64,000 bases of DNA from Sinomonas atrocyanea (GCF_030811715.1 NZ_JAUSRH010000017.1:19683-83682); one strand, 5' to 3'; positions 1-9,167 are shown, counted from the stretch's first letter. Notes: generated from the letters alone by a model not told the origin. Made by a program: numbers and translations.

Positions 1-794
1 CTCGGGGCCGGGCAGCCCACGACGGCGGCTACTGCTGCCCCCACATCGGGCGCCTGGCGGACGGCGTCGACCAGGTACGCCATGCGGCCCGAGACGAACT
101 GCGCAAGGGCGCGCACCACATCAAGATCATGGCCGGCGGCGGTGTCGCCTCGCCAACGGACCGCATCGACTCCACCCAGTACTCGATCTCAGAGATCGAG
201 GCCGCAGTCGAGGAGGCCGCCGCCGCCAACCGCTATGTCACGGCGCACGCCTACACGGGCCGGGCGATCAACAGGGCCCTCCGCGCGGGGGTGCGGGGCA
301 TCGAACACGGCAACCTGCTCGACGACGAGTCCTTGGAGCTGTTCAAGGAGCACAACGCGTTCTTGACCATGAACCTCGTGACCTACTGGGCGCTGGAGCG
401 GGAGGGGCGCAACTTCGGGCTCTCCCAGGAGAACTGGGAGAAGGTGGCCGAAGTACTCGACGGCGGGTACGAGGCGCTCGGCAGGGCCCACGAGGCAGGC
501 GTCAACCTCGCCTACGGGTCCGACCTCCTCGGCGGCATGCAGGCGCACCAGGCCAAGGAGTTCTCCATCAGGGGAAAGATCCAGCCGGCCATCGACGTCA
601 TCCGCAGCGCCACCACGACCGCAGCGGCCCTCCTGCAGCGCGAAGGCCAGCTGGGAGTCATCGCCCCGGGCGCCCACGGCGATTTCGTGATCAGCAGCGA
701 AGACCCCCTCGCTGACCTCTCGGTCCTCGCCGACACGCGCCTGGACTACGTGATCCAGGACGGTTCCATCGTCAGGGGCGGGAGCGCCTCCTGA
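1..794 (+). CDS. Metal-dependent amidohydrolase, C-terminal part (5' end outside window)
   Basis: The frame is open from the first bases to TGA at 792-794, so only the last ~263 residues are seen. The motif HHIKIMAGGGV carries the lysine expected to be carboxylated in the metal site of amidohydrolases. HAYT and IEHGNLL supply the usual metal-binding histidines, and AYGSDLLGG holds the catalytic aspartate. The C-terminus (GVIAPGAHGDFVISSEDPL) is the small beta-sandwich segment typical of the imidazolonepropionase/prolidase-like amidohydrolase branch. Family knowledge suggests hydrolysis of a cyclic amide or an N-acyl/dipeptide bond in the cytoplasm; the substrate cannot be told. The next gene is on the opposite strand. 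Confidence 0.85.
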   Translation, partial: RGRAAHDGGYCCPHIGRLADGVDQVRHAARDELRKGAHHIKIMAGGGVASPTDRIDSTQYSISEIEAAVEEAAAANRYVTAHAYTGRAINRALRAGVRGIEHGNLLDDESLELFKEHNAFLTMNLVTYWALEREGRNFGLSQENWEKVAEVLDGGYEALGRAHEAGVNLAYGSDLLGGMQAHQAKEFSIRGKIQPAIDVIRSATTTAAALLQREGQLGVIAPGAHGDFVISSEDPLADLSVLADTRLDYVIQDGSIVRGGSAS

Positions 795-800
795 CGAGAG

Positions 801-1289
801 TCAGCGCTCCTCGGCCCGGGGAGCCTCATCGCCTGCGGCCTTCGGCCCGCGCCGCCCTGGCCGGCTCGTAGCCAGGGCTCGGGCGATCCTCGGCTCCAGC
901 CAGAAGACGAGCAGCCCGACCGGGACCCACGCCCAGCTGCCCCACTCCGTGACCGCGTCCGCGGCCTCGTGACGGCCGTTGGGCATCCCCGCGCCCTCGG
1001 CCACGAGCTGGAGCGGGGCCCCGGCCGCGATGCAGAGCGAGAGGGCCACGGTCCCGGCGAACGCAGCCCTGACGAAGACCGCCTGCAGCGTCGGGGCCCC
1101 CTCCCGGGGACGGTGGTACGCCAGGAGGACCAGCAGGAAGGCGATCCCCAGGACCACCGAGAGGAAGGTCCAGTCTCCGGGCTGGGCGAAGAACGCGGCA
1201 CCTGCCGCCACGATGGCCGTGGTCAGGGCGCCCGTGTCCACCGTTCCCGGCTCCGAGGCTGAACGGGGCCCATCGGCCGCCCCTGGCAT
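801..1289 (-). CDS. Small multi-pass membrane protein, unknown function
   Basis: A protein of about 162 residues with four hydrophobic segments (residues near 20-35, 40-60, 75-95 and 125-140) and a basic C-terminal tail rich in Arg and Ala. No catalytic motif is visible and I do not recognise the family. The start is chosen at the ATG that has GCAGG six bases upstream; a GTG 27 bases further up (1316) and an ATG at 1295 are alternatives. It ends seven bases from the amidohydrolase stop, so the two genes converge. Confidence 0.6.
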   Translation of the reverse strand: MPGAADGPRSASEPGTVDTGALTTAIVAAGAAFFAQPGDWTFLSVVLGIAFLLVLLAYHRPREGAPTLQAVFVRAAFAGTVALSLCIAAGAPLQLVAEGAGMPNGRHEAADAVTEWGSWAWVPVGLLVFWLEPRIARALATSRPGRRGPKAAGDEAPRAEER

Positions 1290-1381
1290 CGTCATCCTGC
1301 CATTGTGGGCGGGCACACGGGCTGCGGTGAAGACGACGCCGGCCCAGCCCCATGGAGGCGGCTCCTAGCGAGGAGGACGCC

Positions 1382-2044
1382 CTACGCGGCGGCGGCCTCG
1401 GCGGCCGACGCCGCGTGGCGCCCGAGCGCCTCGGCCAGCCCCGCGGCGTCGTGCGCCCCGGCGAAGGCCTCGGTGCCCGGCTCGAGGGCGCGCCCGGCGG
1501 CGAGCGGGCCGGCGTCGACCGCGTCATAGCCGAGCGCGTCGACGAAGGTGAGCGCCCGTTCGCGGGCGGCGGCGTCGTCCCCGGCGACCGCGAGGGCACG
1601 GCGGCCGGGCGTGCCGGCGGGACGGCCGTCGGCCTCGAGCTCGTGGTAGCCGATGTGGTTGAGCGTCTTGACCACCCGCGAGGCAGCGAGGAAGTCCTGC
1701 ACCACCTCGGAGGAGCCGCGGCCGGCCAGCTCGGGCATGGCGCCGTCCGTGGGCTCCCAGTAGTTCATGGCGTCGATGACCACCCTGCCGGCGAGCGCAG
1801 CCGGGTCGAGCGTGCGGTACTTGTGCAGCGGCAGGGCGAGAACCACGAGGTCGGCCTGGGCCGCCTCGGCCGCGGTCACCGCGAGGGCGCCGGGGGTGAT
1901 GATCTCCACGATGAGCGCGATGTCCTCGACCGGCTTCGCGGTGGCGATCCGCACCTCGTACCCGGCCTTGAGGGCTTCGCGCGCCACGGCGGTCCCGACG
2001 CGGCCCGCCCCGAGGACGCCGATGCTCCTGATGCCCTGCTCCAT
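1382..2044 (-). CDS. NADPH-dependent F420 reductase-type oxidoreductase
   Basis: 220 residues. The N-terminus IGVLGAGRVGTAVAREA is a Rossmann GxGxxG nucleotide-binding loop, and the segments DLVVLALPLHKY and VVIDAMNYWEP match the F420-dependent NADP oxidoreductase family (Pfam F420_oxidored). The family reduces or oxidises NADP(H) against F420 or small ketones; many actinobacterial members are generic NADP-binding reductases. The start at 2044 puts the Rossmann strand right at the N-terminus and has GGGAG about 9 bases upstream. A start at 2080 would add 12 residues without family-like features. No operon partner: the neighbours are on other promoters. Confidence 0.75.
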   Translation of the reverse strand: MEQGIRSIGVLGAGRVGTAVAREALKAGYEVRIATAKPVEDIALIVEIITPGALAVTAAEAAQADLVVLALPLHKYRTLDPAALAGRVVIDAMNYWEPTDGAMPELAGRGSSEVVQDFLAASRVVKTLNHIGYHELEADGRPAGTPGRRALAVAGDDAAARERALTFVDALGYDAVDAGPLAAGRALEPGTEAFAGAHDAAGLAEALGRHAASAAEAAAA

Positions 2045-2196
2045 GCTGCCGCACTCCCGTCGATGTCGTGGACACGTCAACTACCTAGGACTTTCAACGC
2101 CCTGGCCGTCCCAGGCATTCCGGCGCGGTTTGCGGCCGCCCGGGCGGGTAGTGGTTACGGATACGGGGGACGCAGAGCCGAAGGAAGGGCAGGACA

Positions 2197-2355
2197 GTGA
2201 AGCGGCGAGCGACCGTCCATGAACACCGGCAGGAATGGATCCGCAGGCAGAGGAACGAAAGGGTTCCCGCGCAGGGCAGGCAGCCCTCGCAGGGCGAACC
2301 GTCCCGCCAGGACCGCGAGGACACGGACTCCGGGCGGGACAGACGGGCGGCCTAG
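2197..2355 (+). CDS. Possible small basic protein (52 residues)
   Basis: A short frame beginning GTG AAG CGG CGA after GGAAGGGCAGGACA and ending with TAG at 2353-2355, 25 bases before the next start. The product would be almost wholly charged and Gln/Arg-rich with no hydrophobic core, so it is either an intrinsically disordered peptide or simply a non-coding GC-rich frame. It is the only candidate in the 336-base gap 2045-2380; nothing else is seen there apart from the leaderless promoter of the next gene. Confidence 0.2.
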   Translation: MKRRATVHEHRQEWIRRQRNERVPAQGRQPSQGEPSRQDREDTDSGRDRRAA

Positions 2356-2368
2356 GGCCTTACCGGCT

Positions 2369-2374
2369 TAGGAT
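2369..2374 (+). promoter_or_regulatory. -10 element of leaderless yciI-like gene
   Basis: TAGGAT lies exactly six bases before the ATG at 2381 and there is no Shine-Dalgarno sequence, the arrangement expected when transcription starts at the start codon. Confidence 0.55.
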
Positions 2375-2380
2375 CCGGGC

Positions 2381-2659
2381 ATGGAATTCGTAGTGCTCTA
2401 CACGCTGCGCGACGGCGCCGACCGCGCGCGGGTCCTCGAGGTCTACCCGCGGCACAAGGCCTACTACGAGGCCTTCAGGGCCGACGGCGGCGGCCTCCTC
2501 GCGCTCGGCCCGTTCCAGACGCCGGACCCCGCGGCCAGTTCCATGGGGCTCTTCAGCTCGCGCGAGGACGCCGAGCGGTTCGTCGCCGGCGACCCGTTCG
2601 TGCTCGAGGGCCTGGCCGAGCCGCGCGTCCTCGAGTGGAACGCCGTGCGGTTCACCTAG
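2381..2659 (+). CDS. YciI family protein
   Basis: 92 residues, the usual size of YCII-like domain proteins. It opens with the family strand MEFVVLYTL, has the central LLALGPFQTP and SSMGLFSS segments, and ends with the FVAGDPFVLEGLAEPRVLEW block in which the D-P-F motif and preceding residues form the conserved pocket. YciI proteins are small dimeric ferredoxin-like enzymes or binding proteins; actinobacterial members have no assigned reaction. The gene appears leaderless and is followed by a strong hairpin, so it is probably monocistronic. Confidence 0.85.
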   Translation: MEFVVLYTLRDGADRARVLEVYPRHKAYYEAFRADGGGLLALGPFQTPDPAASSMGLFSSREDAERFVAGDPFVLEGLAEPRVLEWNAVRFT

Positions 2660-2694
2660 GCCCGCTCGCGACTGAGCCCGCCCACACACGCAGG

Positions 2695-2726
2695 GGCGCG
2701 CCGCACCTCCCAAGGTGCGGCGCGCC
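2695..2726. terminator. Bidirectional terminator hairpin
   Basis: A perfect 14-bp stem (GGCGCGCCGCACCT / AGGTGCGGCGCGCC) around the 4-base loop CCCA sits between the convergent yciI-like and alcohol dehydrogenase genes. It lacks a clear T-run, as is common in high-GC actinobacteria. Confidence 0.8.
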
Positions 2727-2766
2727 GTCGTGCACCGGAGCTCGCTGAGCGGCTCCGGCCGTCGCG

Positions 2767-3807
2767 TCAGAACGTCGCGGCGTCGATCACGAAGCGGTAG
2801 CGGACGTCCGAGGCGAGCACGCGCTCGTAGGCCTCGTTGATCTGCTCCGCGGGGATGAGCTCGATGTCCGCGCCGAAGCCGTGCTCGGCGCAGAAGTCCA
2901 GCATCTCCTGGGTCTCCCGGATGCCGCCGATCATCGATCCGGCGAGCGTCTTGCCGCCGCCGATCAGGCTGAAGGCGTTGACGGCGAGGGACTCCGGCGG
3001 CGCACCGACGCTGACCATGGCGCCGCCCGCGGCGAGCAGGCCGAGGTAGGCGTTGAGGTCGATCGGGGCGCTGACCGTGTTGAGGATGACGTCGAACGTG
3101 CCCGCGAGCTTGGCGAACGTCTCGGGATCGGACGTGGCGTAGTAGTGGTCCGCGCCGAGCCGGAGCCCGTCCTCCTTCTTCTTGAGCGACTGCGAGAGCA
3201 CGGTGACCTCGGCGCCCATGGCGTGTGCGATCTTGACGCCCATGTGGCCGAGGCCGCCCAGGCCCACCACGGCCACCTTCTTGCCGGGGCCCGCGCCCCA
3301 GCGGTTCAGCGGCGAGTAGGTGGTGATGCCCGCGCACAGGAGCGGGGTCGCGACGTCGAGCTCGAGGCCGTCCGGGATCCGCAGGACGAAGTCCTCGGTC
3401 ACCACCACATGGGTCGAGTAGCCGCCCTGGGTGATGGTGCCGTCGCGGTCCACCGCGCCGTAGGTGCCGACGTTGCCCTCGAGGCAGTACTGCTCGTTGC
3501 CCTTCTCGCAGTTCACGCAGTGGCCGCACGAGTTGACCATGCAGCCCACGCCGACGCGGTCGCCGACGGAGTGCTTGCTCACCTCGCTGCCGACCTCGGT
3601 GACGATGCCCGCGATCTCGTGCCCGGGCGTGAGGGGGTACTGCTGGGGACCCCAGTCCCCGCGGACGGTGTGGATGTCGGAGTGGCAGATGCCCGCGTAT
3701 TTGATCTCGATGAGGACATCCTGCGGTCCCAGCTCGCGGCGCTCGATGGTGGTCTTGACGAGCGGCTCTGCGGCGCCCGGGGCTGCGTAGGCGTTGACGG
3801 TGGGCAT
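2767..3807 (-). CDS. Zinc-dependent NAD(P) alcohol dehydrogenase
   Basis: 346 residues, a standard medium-chain dehydrogenase. [16 protein letters not shown] holds the catalytic-zinc Cys and the following His/Ser, and [10 protein letters not shown] the second zinc ligand. Four cysteines in the [15 protein letters not shown] stretch form the structural-zinc lobe. [17 protein letters not shown] is the Rossmann loop. The pattern fits the YahK/AdhC (cinnamyl alcohol dehydrogenase-like) branch, which interconverts primary alcohols or aldehydes using NADP(H). The start at 3807 is preferred over 3855 because the extra 16 residues lack family character. Divergent from the next gene across 113 bp. Confidence 0.9.
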   Translation of the reverse strand: MPTVNAYAAPGAAEPLVKTTIERRELGPQDVLIEIKYAGICHSDIHTVRGDWGPQQYPLTPGHEIAGIVTEVGSEVSKHSVGDRVGVGCMVNSCGHCVNCEKGNEQYCLEGNVGTYGAVDRDGTITQGGYSTHVVVTEDFVLRIPDGLELDVATPLLCAGITTYSPLNRWGAGPGKKVAVVGLGGLGHMGVKIAHAMGAEVTVLSQSLKKKEDGLRLGADHYYATSDPETFAKLAGTFDVILNTVSAPIDLNAYLGLLAAGGAMVSVGAPPESLAVNAFSLIGGGKTLAGSMIGGIRETQEMLDFCAEHGFGADIELIPAEQINEAYERVLASDVRYRFVIDAATF

Positions 3808-3920
3808 GGTGACTCCAATCCGTAGGGTGTTGAGTCTGCTTGATGCGGCAAACATCGCCCAGCATCCTACGCTACCGAGGAGTACAGTCGCATCATCCAG
3901 CGCGCTGCGAGGAGGCGGGC

Positions 3921-4727
3921 ATGGCTGTTCCGGACCGCTTCGGGCTGCTTCCTGCGGGGCCTCTGCTGCTCACCACGGAGGAGACGCGCCTCCTGTGGGC
4001 GTTCGTGCACGGCGACATCATGGACGCGGCGGTGCGGGCCTGGCTGCGCGCGTCGCTGGGCTTCTGCCCCCGGCACACCTGGGCTTACGCCGTGGTGGAG
4101 ATCGAGCTGTGGGAGGCCGGGGTCGGCGGCCGGGGCGGCCACCAGCCGTTCGACGTGTGCGTCCTGTACGAGGACCTCTGCCGCACCCTGTCCGCCCGGC
4201 TGGGCCGCCCACGCGGGTGGGGCCGCCGCGCCGAGGCCGCCCTCGCCCCGGCGCGCCGCTGCTACCTCTGCACCCAGCTCGCCGGGCCGCGGCGGGAGGG
4301 GTTCGCCCTCGGGTACGCGAATTCGAACAGCGCCGCGCTGGCGGCGGAGGCGAACCTCCTGCGCCACACCCGCCGCTGGTGCGCGGCGACGGTCGAGGAG
4401 TGGCTCCCCTCGGCCTGCCCGGCCTGCCTCGGCGGACGGTCCCCCGGGGCGGACGACGGCGGCGCGCGCCTGTGCCGCCTCCACCTCGCCGAGGCGGTGC
4501 GCACCCGGACGGCGGACGACGCCGGGGCCGCCGCGCGGGTGGCCGAGGCTGCGGACCGGCTCGCCTCGCTCGCGCGGCGCCTCGCCGCCCTCGCCCGCTC
4601 GATGACCGCCGCCGGCGCACCCGCCGACGCCGGGACGGAAGCGAGCTGGATCGAGGCGCTCGGGTTCTTCGGCGGCTGGCAGTTCCCCGCCTACCTTGCG
4701 GGGATCCCGGCAGACGGCGCCCCCTGA
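3921..4727 (+). CDS. Cys/His-motif protein of unknown function
   Basis: 268 residues starting at an ATG with GGAGGCGGGC just upstream. I do not recognise the family with certainty. Four motifs look like metal ligands: C49-x2-H52 (GFCPRHTW), C114-x2-C117 (CYLC), C166-x2-C169 (CPAC) and C185-x2-H188 (CRLH). The alternation of CxxH and CxxC pairs with long helical stretches between suggests a zinc- or iron-sulfur-binding helical protein, perhaps distantly like DUF6062-type Cys-rich proteins. There are no membrane segments or signal peptide. It stands alone between divergent and convergent neighbours. Confidence 0.65.
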   Translation: MAVPDRFGLLPAGPLLLTTEETRLLWAFVHGDIMDAAVRAWLRASLGFCPRHTWAYAVVEIELWEAGVGGRGGHQPFDVCVLYEDLCRTLSARLGRPRGWGRRAEAALAPARRCYLCTQLAGPRREGFALGYANSNSAALAAEANLLRHTRRWCAATVEEWLPSACPACLGGRSPGADDGGARLCRLHLAEAVRTRTADDAGAAARVAEAADRLASLARRLAALARSMTAAGAPADAGTEASWIEALGFFGGWQFPAYLAGIPADGAP

Positions 4728-4742
4728 GCCGCGCCGGCCGCG

Positions 4743-5285
4743 TCAGCCGCCGAGCGACGCGGCCCACGCGTCGATGCGGGCCTTCACCTCGTCGTCGGAG
4801 AGGTCCTCGACCCGGGTCATGATGGACCAGCGGATGCCGAAGGGGTCGCGGATGCTCGCGAACCGGTCCCCCGAGACGAAGTCGGTGGCGGGCTCCCGCA
4901 CGGTCGCCCCGCCGGCCACGGCCCGATCCACGGCGGCATCCACGTCCGGGACGTAGACAGCCAGGGAGTAGCAGTCATCGTCCCCGGCCGGCGGGAGCAC
5001 GAGGTGGTACTGCGGGTTCGCGTCGCCGAGCTCGAGGCGGCCGCTGGGGAAGTCGAGGACGGCGTGCGCCACGAGGGGCCTGCCGTCGGGGGCGGGCATG
5101 TCCGTCCGGGAGAGGAGCCGGGCGCCGAACACGGCCTCGTAGAAGCCGATCGCGGCCTCGGCGCGGTCGACCACGATGAACGGCGTCAGCGAGGTCGAGC
5201 CGCGCGGCATCCCGTTGACGGTGTGCTCGCCGTTGGCGGCGCGGCGGTGCGGGGCGGTGGCGGTCTCTTCTGTCTCTTCGCTCAT
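4743..5285 (-). CDS. VOC (glyoxalase/PhnB-like) family protein
   Basis: 180 residues with one paired beta-alpha-beta-beta-beta module. STSLTPFIVVDRAEAAIGFY opens it, then an AVYVPDVDAAVDRAVAGGA half, then DRFASIRDPFGIRWSIMT, where the conserved D-P-F-G motif and a downstream strand close the metal or ligand pocket. The closest shape is the PhnB-like branch, whose members often have no assigned substrate. The first ~25 residues are a polar extension. A TAGCGT box at 5292-5297 six bases before the ATG indicates a leaderless transcript, divergent from the AraC regulator, which may control it. Confidence 0.85.
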   Translation of the reverse strand: MSEETEETATAPHRRAANGEHTVNGMPRGSTSLTPFIVVDRAEAAIGFYEAVFGARLLSRTDMPAPDGRPLVAHAVLDFPSGRLELGDANPQYHLVLPPAGDDDCYSLAVYVPDVDAAVDRAVAGGATVREPATDFVSGDRFASIRDPFGIRWSIMTRVEDLSDDEVKARIDAWAASLGG

Positions 5286-5351
5286 GCGGCCACGCTAACC
5301 GCCGCGCGGGCGGTCCTCTTGAAGAATTCCGCCACCGCCTAGGCTGTGCCT

Positions 5352-6131
5352 GTGCAGCCGACATCTCGCGGGGAGCTGACCCCCGACCCGCGCGCGCCGA
5401 TCACGAGGATCGCCCCGCCGGACTGGGCAGCGCACGCCGTGCGGCACCTCTGGATCGTCGAATGGGACCTCCCCGCGGGCGAGGCCGTCCGCCAGCTGGT
5501 CCTCGGCTACCCCGCGCTCAACATCGTCGCCGAGCCGGAGAAGTTCGCCGTCTACGGACCCACGACGTCGGCCTCCACCCGCACGCTCGCGGGGACCGGC
5601 TGGGGCGTGGGGCTGCTGCTGCGGCCGGCGGCCACACCGCTGTTCGCCGACCGGCCCGCGGAGTTCGCCGACGCCGAACGCGACCTCGACGCGCCCAAGG
5701 TGCACCGCGCCGTCGTGCGCGCCATGGGGTCTGGACAGCCGGCGGCGGCCCGCTACGCCGAGGCGGCGGACGCCGTGCTGCGGTGGGTCGTGGGGCTCCT
5801 GCCGGCCGCGGACCCGCGCGGGCTCGAGGCGAACCGCATGGCCGAGCTCGCCGACTCGCGGCCGGGGCTGCTGAAGGTGGCGGACCTCGCGGCCGCGATG
5901 GGGGCGTCCGAGCGCACGCTCGACAGGCTCGCCGCGGACTTCCTGGGCCCGACCCCGGCCGCGCTCATGCGCCGGCGGCGGATCCAGCTCGCGGCCGAGC
6001 GGCTGCGCGCCGATCCCCGCACGCCGCTCGCCAACCTCGCCCACAGCCTCGGCTACGCCGACCAGCCCCACCTCACGCGGGACTTCCGCGCCGTCCTCGG
6101 GATGACGCCGCGGGAGTACGCGGGCCGCTGA
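5352..6131 (+). CDS. AraC family transcriptional regulator
   Basis: 259 residues. The N-terminal ~150 residues form the ligand-sensing half often seen with AraC proteins of the DUF6597 type (WAAHAVRHLWIVEWDLPAG at the start). The C-terminal ~100 residues contain the paired helix-turn-helix: VADLAAAMGASERTLDRL for the first, and LANLAHSLGYADQPHLTRDF with the GMTPREY tail for the second. TAGGCT at 5340-5345 is exactly six bases before GTG 5352 and no ribosome-binding site exists, so a leaderless start at 5352 is chosen over GTG 5346. It probably regulates the divergent VOC gene. Confidence 0.85.
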   Translation: MQPTSRGELTPDPRAPITRIAPPDWAAHAVRHLWIVEWDLPAGEAVRQLVLGYPALNIVAEPEKFAVYGPTTSASTRTLAGTGWGVGLLLRPAATPLFADRPAEFADAERDLDAPKVHRAVVRAMGSGQPAAARYAEAADAVLRWVVGLLPAADPRGLEANRMAELADSRPGLLKVADLAAAMGASERTLDRLAADFLGPTPAALMRRRRIQLAAERLRADPRTPLANLAHSLGYADQPHLTRDFRAVLGMTPREYAGR

Positions 6132-6135
6132 GGGC

Positions 6136-7266
6136 TCACCGGGCGACGCGGAACTGCGACGGGACTCCCCCGGCGCCACAGGCGAGGTCCGCGGCGAGCT
6201 CGCCGATCACGGGCGCGAACTTCGCCCCGTGCCCGGAGCAGGGGGACACGACCGTGATGCCCTCGGCGGAGTCGATGACGAAGTCTTCGGTCGGGGTGTT
6301 CGTGAATAGGCACGTGGTCTCCGCATAGGGCTCGGGGACCAGGCCCGGGAGGTACTCGCGCACGTACTCGACGACGCGGCGCCGGTTCTCGGGGTCGATC
6401 TGGCCGTCCTGCTCGGCGGCGGAGGGAAGGACCTTGCCGCCGTTGAACTCGGCGACCTTCAGCCCGCGGAAGCCGGCGTCGCGCCCACCGGGGAGCCCGT
6501 ACGCCGTCCAGCGTCCGCGCATGTGGATGAACGTGGGCCACGCCGCGGCCTCCTCGGCGGAGGCGCCGGCGTAGGGGAAGTGGTAGGCCTGCTCCTGCCG
6601 GACCTCGAGGCGGGGCATGGCGGCGAGGAACGCCCCGGGCAGCGGGAGCGCCCTGAGCAGCGGCGGCAGCCAGCCGCCCGCCGCGACGACGACCCGGCCG
6701 GCGCGCATCCTCCGCCCGTCCTCCGCGGTGATGATGAACGCGGACCCGTCGCGGACCACAGACTGGGCCGCCCAGCCGGTCTCGAGCCGGGCGCCGTGGT
6801 CGGCGGCTGCCCGGACCAGGGCCATGACCGTCTCCTGAGCATCGATGACGCCCGCGCCGGGATGCCACAGGATGTCGGTGTCGAAGGCGATCTGGGGCCA
6901 CCGGCCGCGGGCCTCGTCGGCGCCGAGCAGTTCGTGCTCGATCCCGCACGCCTCGAGGACGGCGGCGAGGGCGGCCGGATCGCGCTCGGCGCCGTAGTCC
7001 ACGGACCCGGTGGTGGTGATGAGCTGGCGGCCGCTGAGCCGGGCCAGCTCCGCCCAGCCGTCCTCGGAGCGCCGGAGGAGGCGCGTGTAGAAATCGTCCT
7101 CGTAGGCGTAGCGGAAGATGCGGGCGGAACCGTGGGAGCTCCCGCGCTCATTGGCCGGGGTGGTGCGCTCGAGGACGGTCACCTCGTGGCCGCGCGCCGC
7201 CAGGTGCCATGCGGTCGAGGCACCTGCCAGTCCGGCCCCGATGACAGCGTAGTCGGTCGATTCCAT
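6136..7266 (-). CDS. FAD-dependent N-methyl amino acid oxidase (sarcosine/N-methyltryptophan oxidase type)
   Basis: 376 residues, the length of monomeric sarcosine oxidase and SolA. AVIGAGLAGASTAWHLAARG is the FAD-binding Rossmann loop. GSSHGSARIFRYAY is the conserved flavin-contact region. CLFTNTPTEDFVID carries the Cys that forms the covalent 8-alpha-S-cysteinyl FAD link in this family, and SPCSGHGAKFAP carries the Lys that activates oxygen. The reaction would be oxidative demethylation or deamination giving an aldehyde, an amine and H2O2. AGGAGCAGGGCC upstream supports the start at 7266. It converges with the AraC gene (4-base gap). Confidence 0.85.
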   Translation of the reverse strand: MESTDYAVIGAGLAGASTAWHLAARGHEVTVLERTTPANERGSSHGSARIFRYAYEDDFYTRLLRRSEDGWAELARLSGRQLITTTGSVDYGAERDPAALAAVLEACGIEHELLGADEARGRWPQIAFDTDILWHPGAGVIDAQETVMALVRAAADHGARLETGWAAQSVVRDGSAFIITAEDGRRMRAGRVVVAAGGWLPPLLRALPLPGAFLAAMPRLEVRQEQAYHFPYAGASAEEAAAWPTFIHMRGRWTAYGLPGGRDAGFRGLKVAEFNGGKVLPSAAEQDGQIDPENRRRVVEYVREYLPGLVPEPYAETTCLFTNTPTEDFVIDSAEGITVVSPCSGHGAKFAPVIGELAADLACGAGGVPSQFRVAR

Positions 7267-7377
7267 GGCCCTGCTCCTGAGTCTTCTCGGCTGCTGTGCC
7301 TCCAGTAATCCATCAGGGGCTGGGTCTTCGCCAACCGGGTCCGCTGTCCGTGCCAACGTGTCCGTCTATTGCTGGCG

Positions 7378-7602
7378 TCAGGTCAGTCCACCGGGTCGGC
7401 TGTAAATGATTTCGCGACGCTGGAGGAGCGTCTCGGGGCTGAGCCGAGCGAGGTCAGCGAGGCCCAGACGCAGTCCATCGAACCGGCCCTGGTCCTGGAG
7501 GCGCTCAAGCGCAGCGGGACCCTCGCGGCCCACTTGGGTGATCCGCAAGGGTTCTGATGCACAGCCGAAGGCATGGCTCGGGTGCCGTTGCTTCGGACTG
7601 GT
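7378..7602 (-). pseudogene. Possible coding remnant between genes
   Basis: A minus-strand frame open from just after TAG at 7603-7605 to TGA at 7378-7380 reads like protein (ALERLQDQGRFDGLRLGLAD, then LARLSPETLLQRREIIYSRP) but has no ATG and no ribosome-binding site. It could be the C-terminal stump of a lost gene. I do not recognise the family. The rest of the 400-base gap 7267-7666 holds only the aldehyde dehydrogenase terminator. Confidence 0.2.
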
Positions 7603-7622
7603 CTAGATTCTGGTGGCGACCG

Positions 7623-7654
7623 CCGGTTCCCCAGGGCCCATGCCGGGGAACCGG
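7623..7654 (-). terminator. Terminator of the aldehyde dehydrogenase operon
   Basis: A perfect 10-bp stem CCGGTTCCCC / GGGGAACCGG with a 12-base loop lies 13 bases beyond the stop codon at 7667. Confidence 0.7.
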
Positions 7655-7666
7655 CCGGCGGGTGGT

Positions 7667-9085
7667 TCAGCCCTTGATGATCTGGGGCTGGCCGAGGTGC
7701 TTGAGTCCTTCGACGCCGAATTCGAGGCCGTAGCCGGACTGCTTGGCGCCGCCGAATGGCACCCGGGGGTCGATGGCACCGTGCTCGTTGATCCACACAG
7801 TCCCGGCCTCGATCCGCGCAGCGACCTCGCGCGCCTTTTCGCGGTCACTGGACCAGACGGAGGCTCCGAGGCCGACCTCCAGGGCGTTGGCCATCTTCAC
7901 AGCGTCCTCGATGTCGGTGTACTTGATGATCGGCAGCGCGGGGCCGAACTGCTCCTGGGCGACGAGGGGGTTGGTGTTGTCGATGTCGGCGACGAGGGTG
8001 GTGGGGTAGAAGTAGCCCTTTGCCTCCGGGTCGGGGTTTCCGCCGAGGAGGATGCGGGCGCCGGAGTCCTTGGCGGCCTGGACGAGGTCCTTCACGATCG
8101 CGTACTGCGAGGCGTTCTGGAGGGGGCCGAGGACGTTCTGCTCCTCCAGGCCCACGCCCATGGGGACGTTGGCGGCGTAGTCGGTGATGGCCTGGCAGAC
8201 CTGGTCGTAGATGTCCTGATGGACGTAGAGGCGCTTGAGCGCGGCGCAGGTCTGGCCGGTGTTGATGAACGCGCCCCAGAACAGGCCCTCGGCGATGGCC
8301 TTCGGGTCCGCGTCCGGGAGCACGATGCCGGGGTCGTTGCCTCCGAGCTCGAGGGTGAGGCGCTTGAGGGTGTCCGCGGAGGAGCGCACGATGGCCTTGC
8401 CCGTCGCAGTGGAGCCCGTGAACATGACCTTGTCCACGCCTGGGTGGCCGGCCAGGGCCTCGCCGACCTCGCGGCCGCCGGAGACGGCGGAGAGGACGCC
8501 GGCCGGGAGGGCCTCGTTGATGACCTTGACCAGGGCCAGGACGGACAGTGGGGTGTGCTCGCTGGGCTTGACGACGACGGTGTTGCCCATGCGCAGGGCG
8601 GGGCCCAGCTGCCAGACGGTGATCATCATCGGCCAGTTCCACGGCCCGATCGCGGCAACAACCCCGAGCGGGCGGTACGTCAGCACGGCCCGGGTGGTTC
8701 CATCGTCGACCACGGTTTCAGGCTCCAGCGGGGTGTCCGCGGCGGCGCGCAGCCACGCGACGCAGGCTCCGACCTCGAAGCGGGCGTTGGGGCCGTTGAG
8801 GGGCTTGCCCTGCTCGCGGGAGAGGATCCTTGCGAGCTCTTCGGCATGGGCCTCGATGGCGTCGGCAGCCTTGTTCAGCAGCGAGGTGCGCTGGGCATGC
8901 CCGAGGGCGGCCCACCCGGGCTGGGCAGCCTTTGCTGCGTCGATGGCTTCCTGGAGGTCGACGACACTGTGCTCCGGTGCCCGTCCGATGGGTTCTCCGG
9001 TGGCGGGATCGAGGATCACGCGGCCGCCGTGGTCGGGCTGGATGGCAGTCAGCAGGGAATTGTTGAGATCAGTCTGTGCAGTCAT
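7667..9085 (-). CDS. Aldehyde dehydrogenase (NAD(P)-dependent), copy A
   Basis: 472 residues. GPWNWPMM holds the transition-state Asn, LELGGNDPG the general-base Glu, and NTGQTCAALKR the catalytic Cys. FTGSTATG is the cofactor loop and QFGPALPI the second conserved Glu region. All catalytic residues are intact. The enzyme should oxidise an aldehyde to a carboxylate. It is the last gene of the operon phosphatase-permease-SDR-ALDH, and AAGGAAAGACC precedes the ATG. It is clearly paralogous to the enzyme at 17.8-19.2 kb: both share REQGKPL, NARFEVGAC and the GPWNWPMMITVWQ block. The likely substrate is the aldehyde made by the nearby phospho-lyase or amine oxidase (inference). Confidence 0.92.
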   Translation of the reverse strand: MTAQTDLNNSLLTAIQPDHGGRVILDPATGEPIGRAPEHSVVDLQEAIDAAKAAQPGWAALGHAQRTSLLNKAADAIEAHAEELARILSREQGKPLNGPNARFEVGACVAWLRAAADTPLEPETVVDDGTTRAVLTYRPLGVVAAIGPWNWPMMITVWQLGPALRMGNTVVVKPSEHTPLSVLALVKVINEALPAGVLSAVSGGREVGEALAGHPGVDKVMFTGSTATGKAIVRSSADTLKRLTLELGGNDPGIVLPDADPKAIAEGLFWGAFINTGQTCAALKRLYVHQDIYDQVCQAITDYAANVPMGVGLEEQNVLGPLQNASQYAIVKDLVQAAKDSGARILLGGNPDPEAKGYFYPTTLVADIDNTNPLVAQEQFGPALPIIKYTDIEDAVKMANALEVGLGASVWSSDREKAREVAARIEAGTVWINEHGAIDPRVPFGGAKQSGYGLEFGVEGLKHLGQPQIIKG

Positions 9086-9167
9086 GGTCTTTCCTTGTTG
9101 TGGGTTGGTGCTACGGCTGGCCGTGTGGGTTCGGAGAGGGCGCAGCTCGAATTGTCTGGTGGTGGCT

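Noticed and set aside
2094..2324. 76-codon minus-strand frame before the yciI-like gene
   Set aside because: No ribosome-binding site or domain, Cys/Arg-rich composition, and it covers the promoter side of its neighbours.
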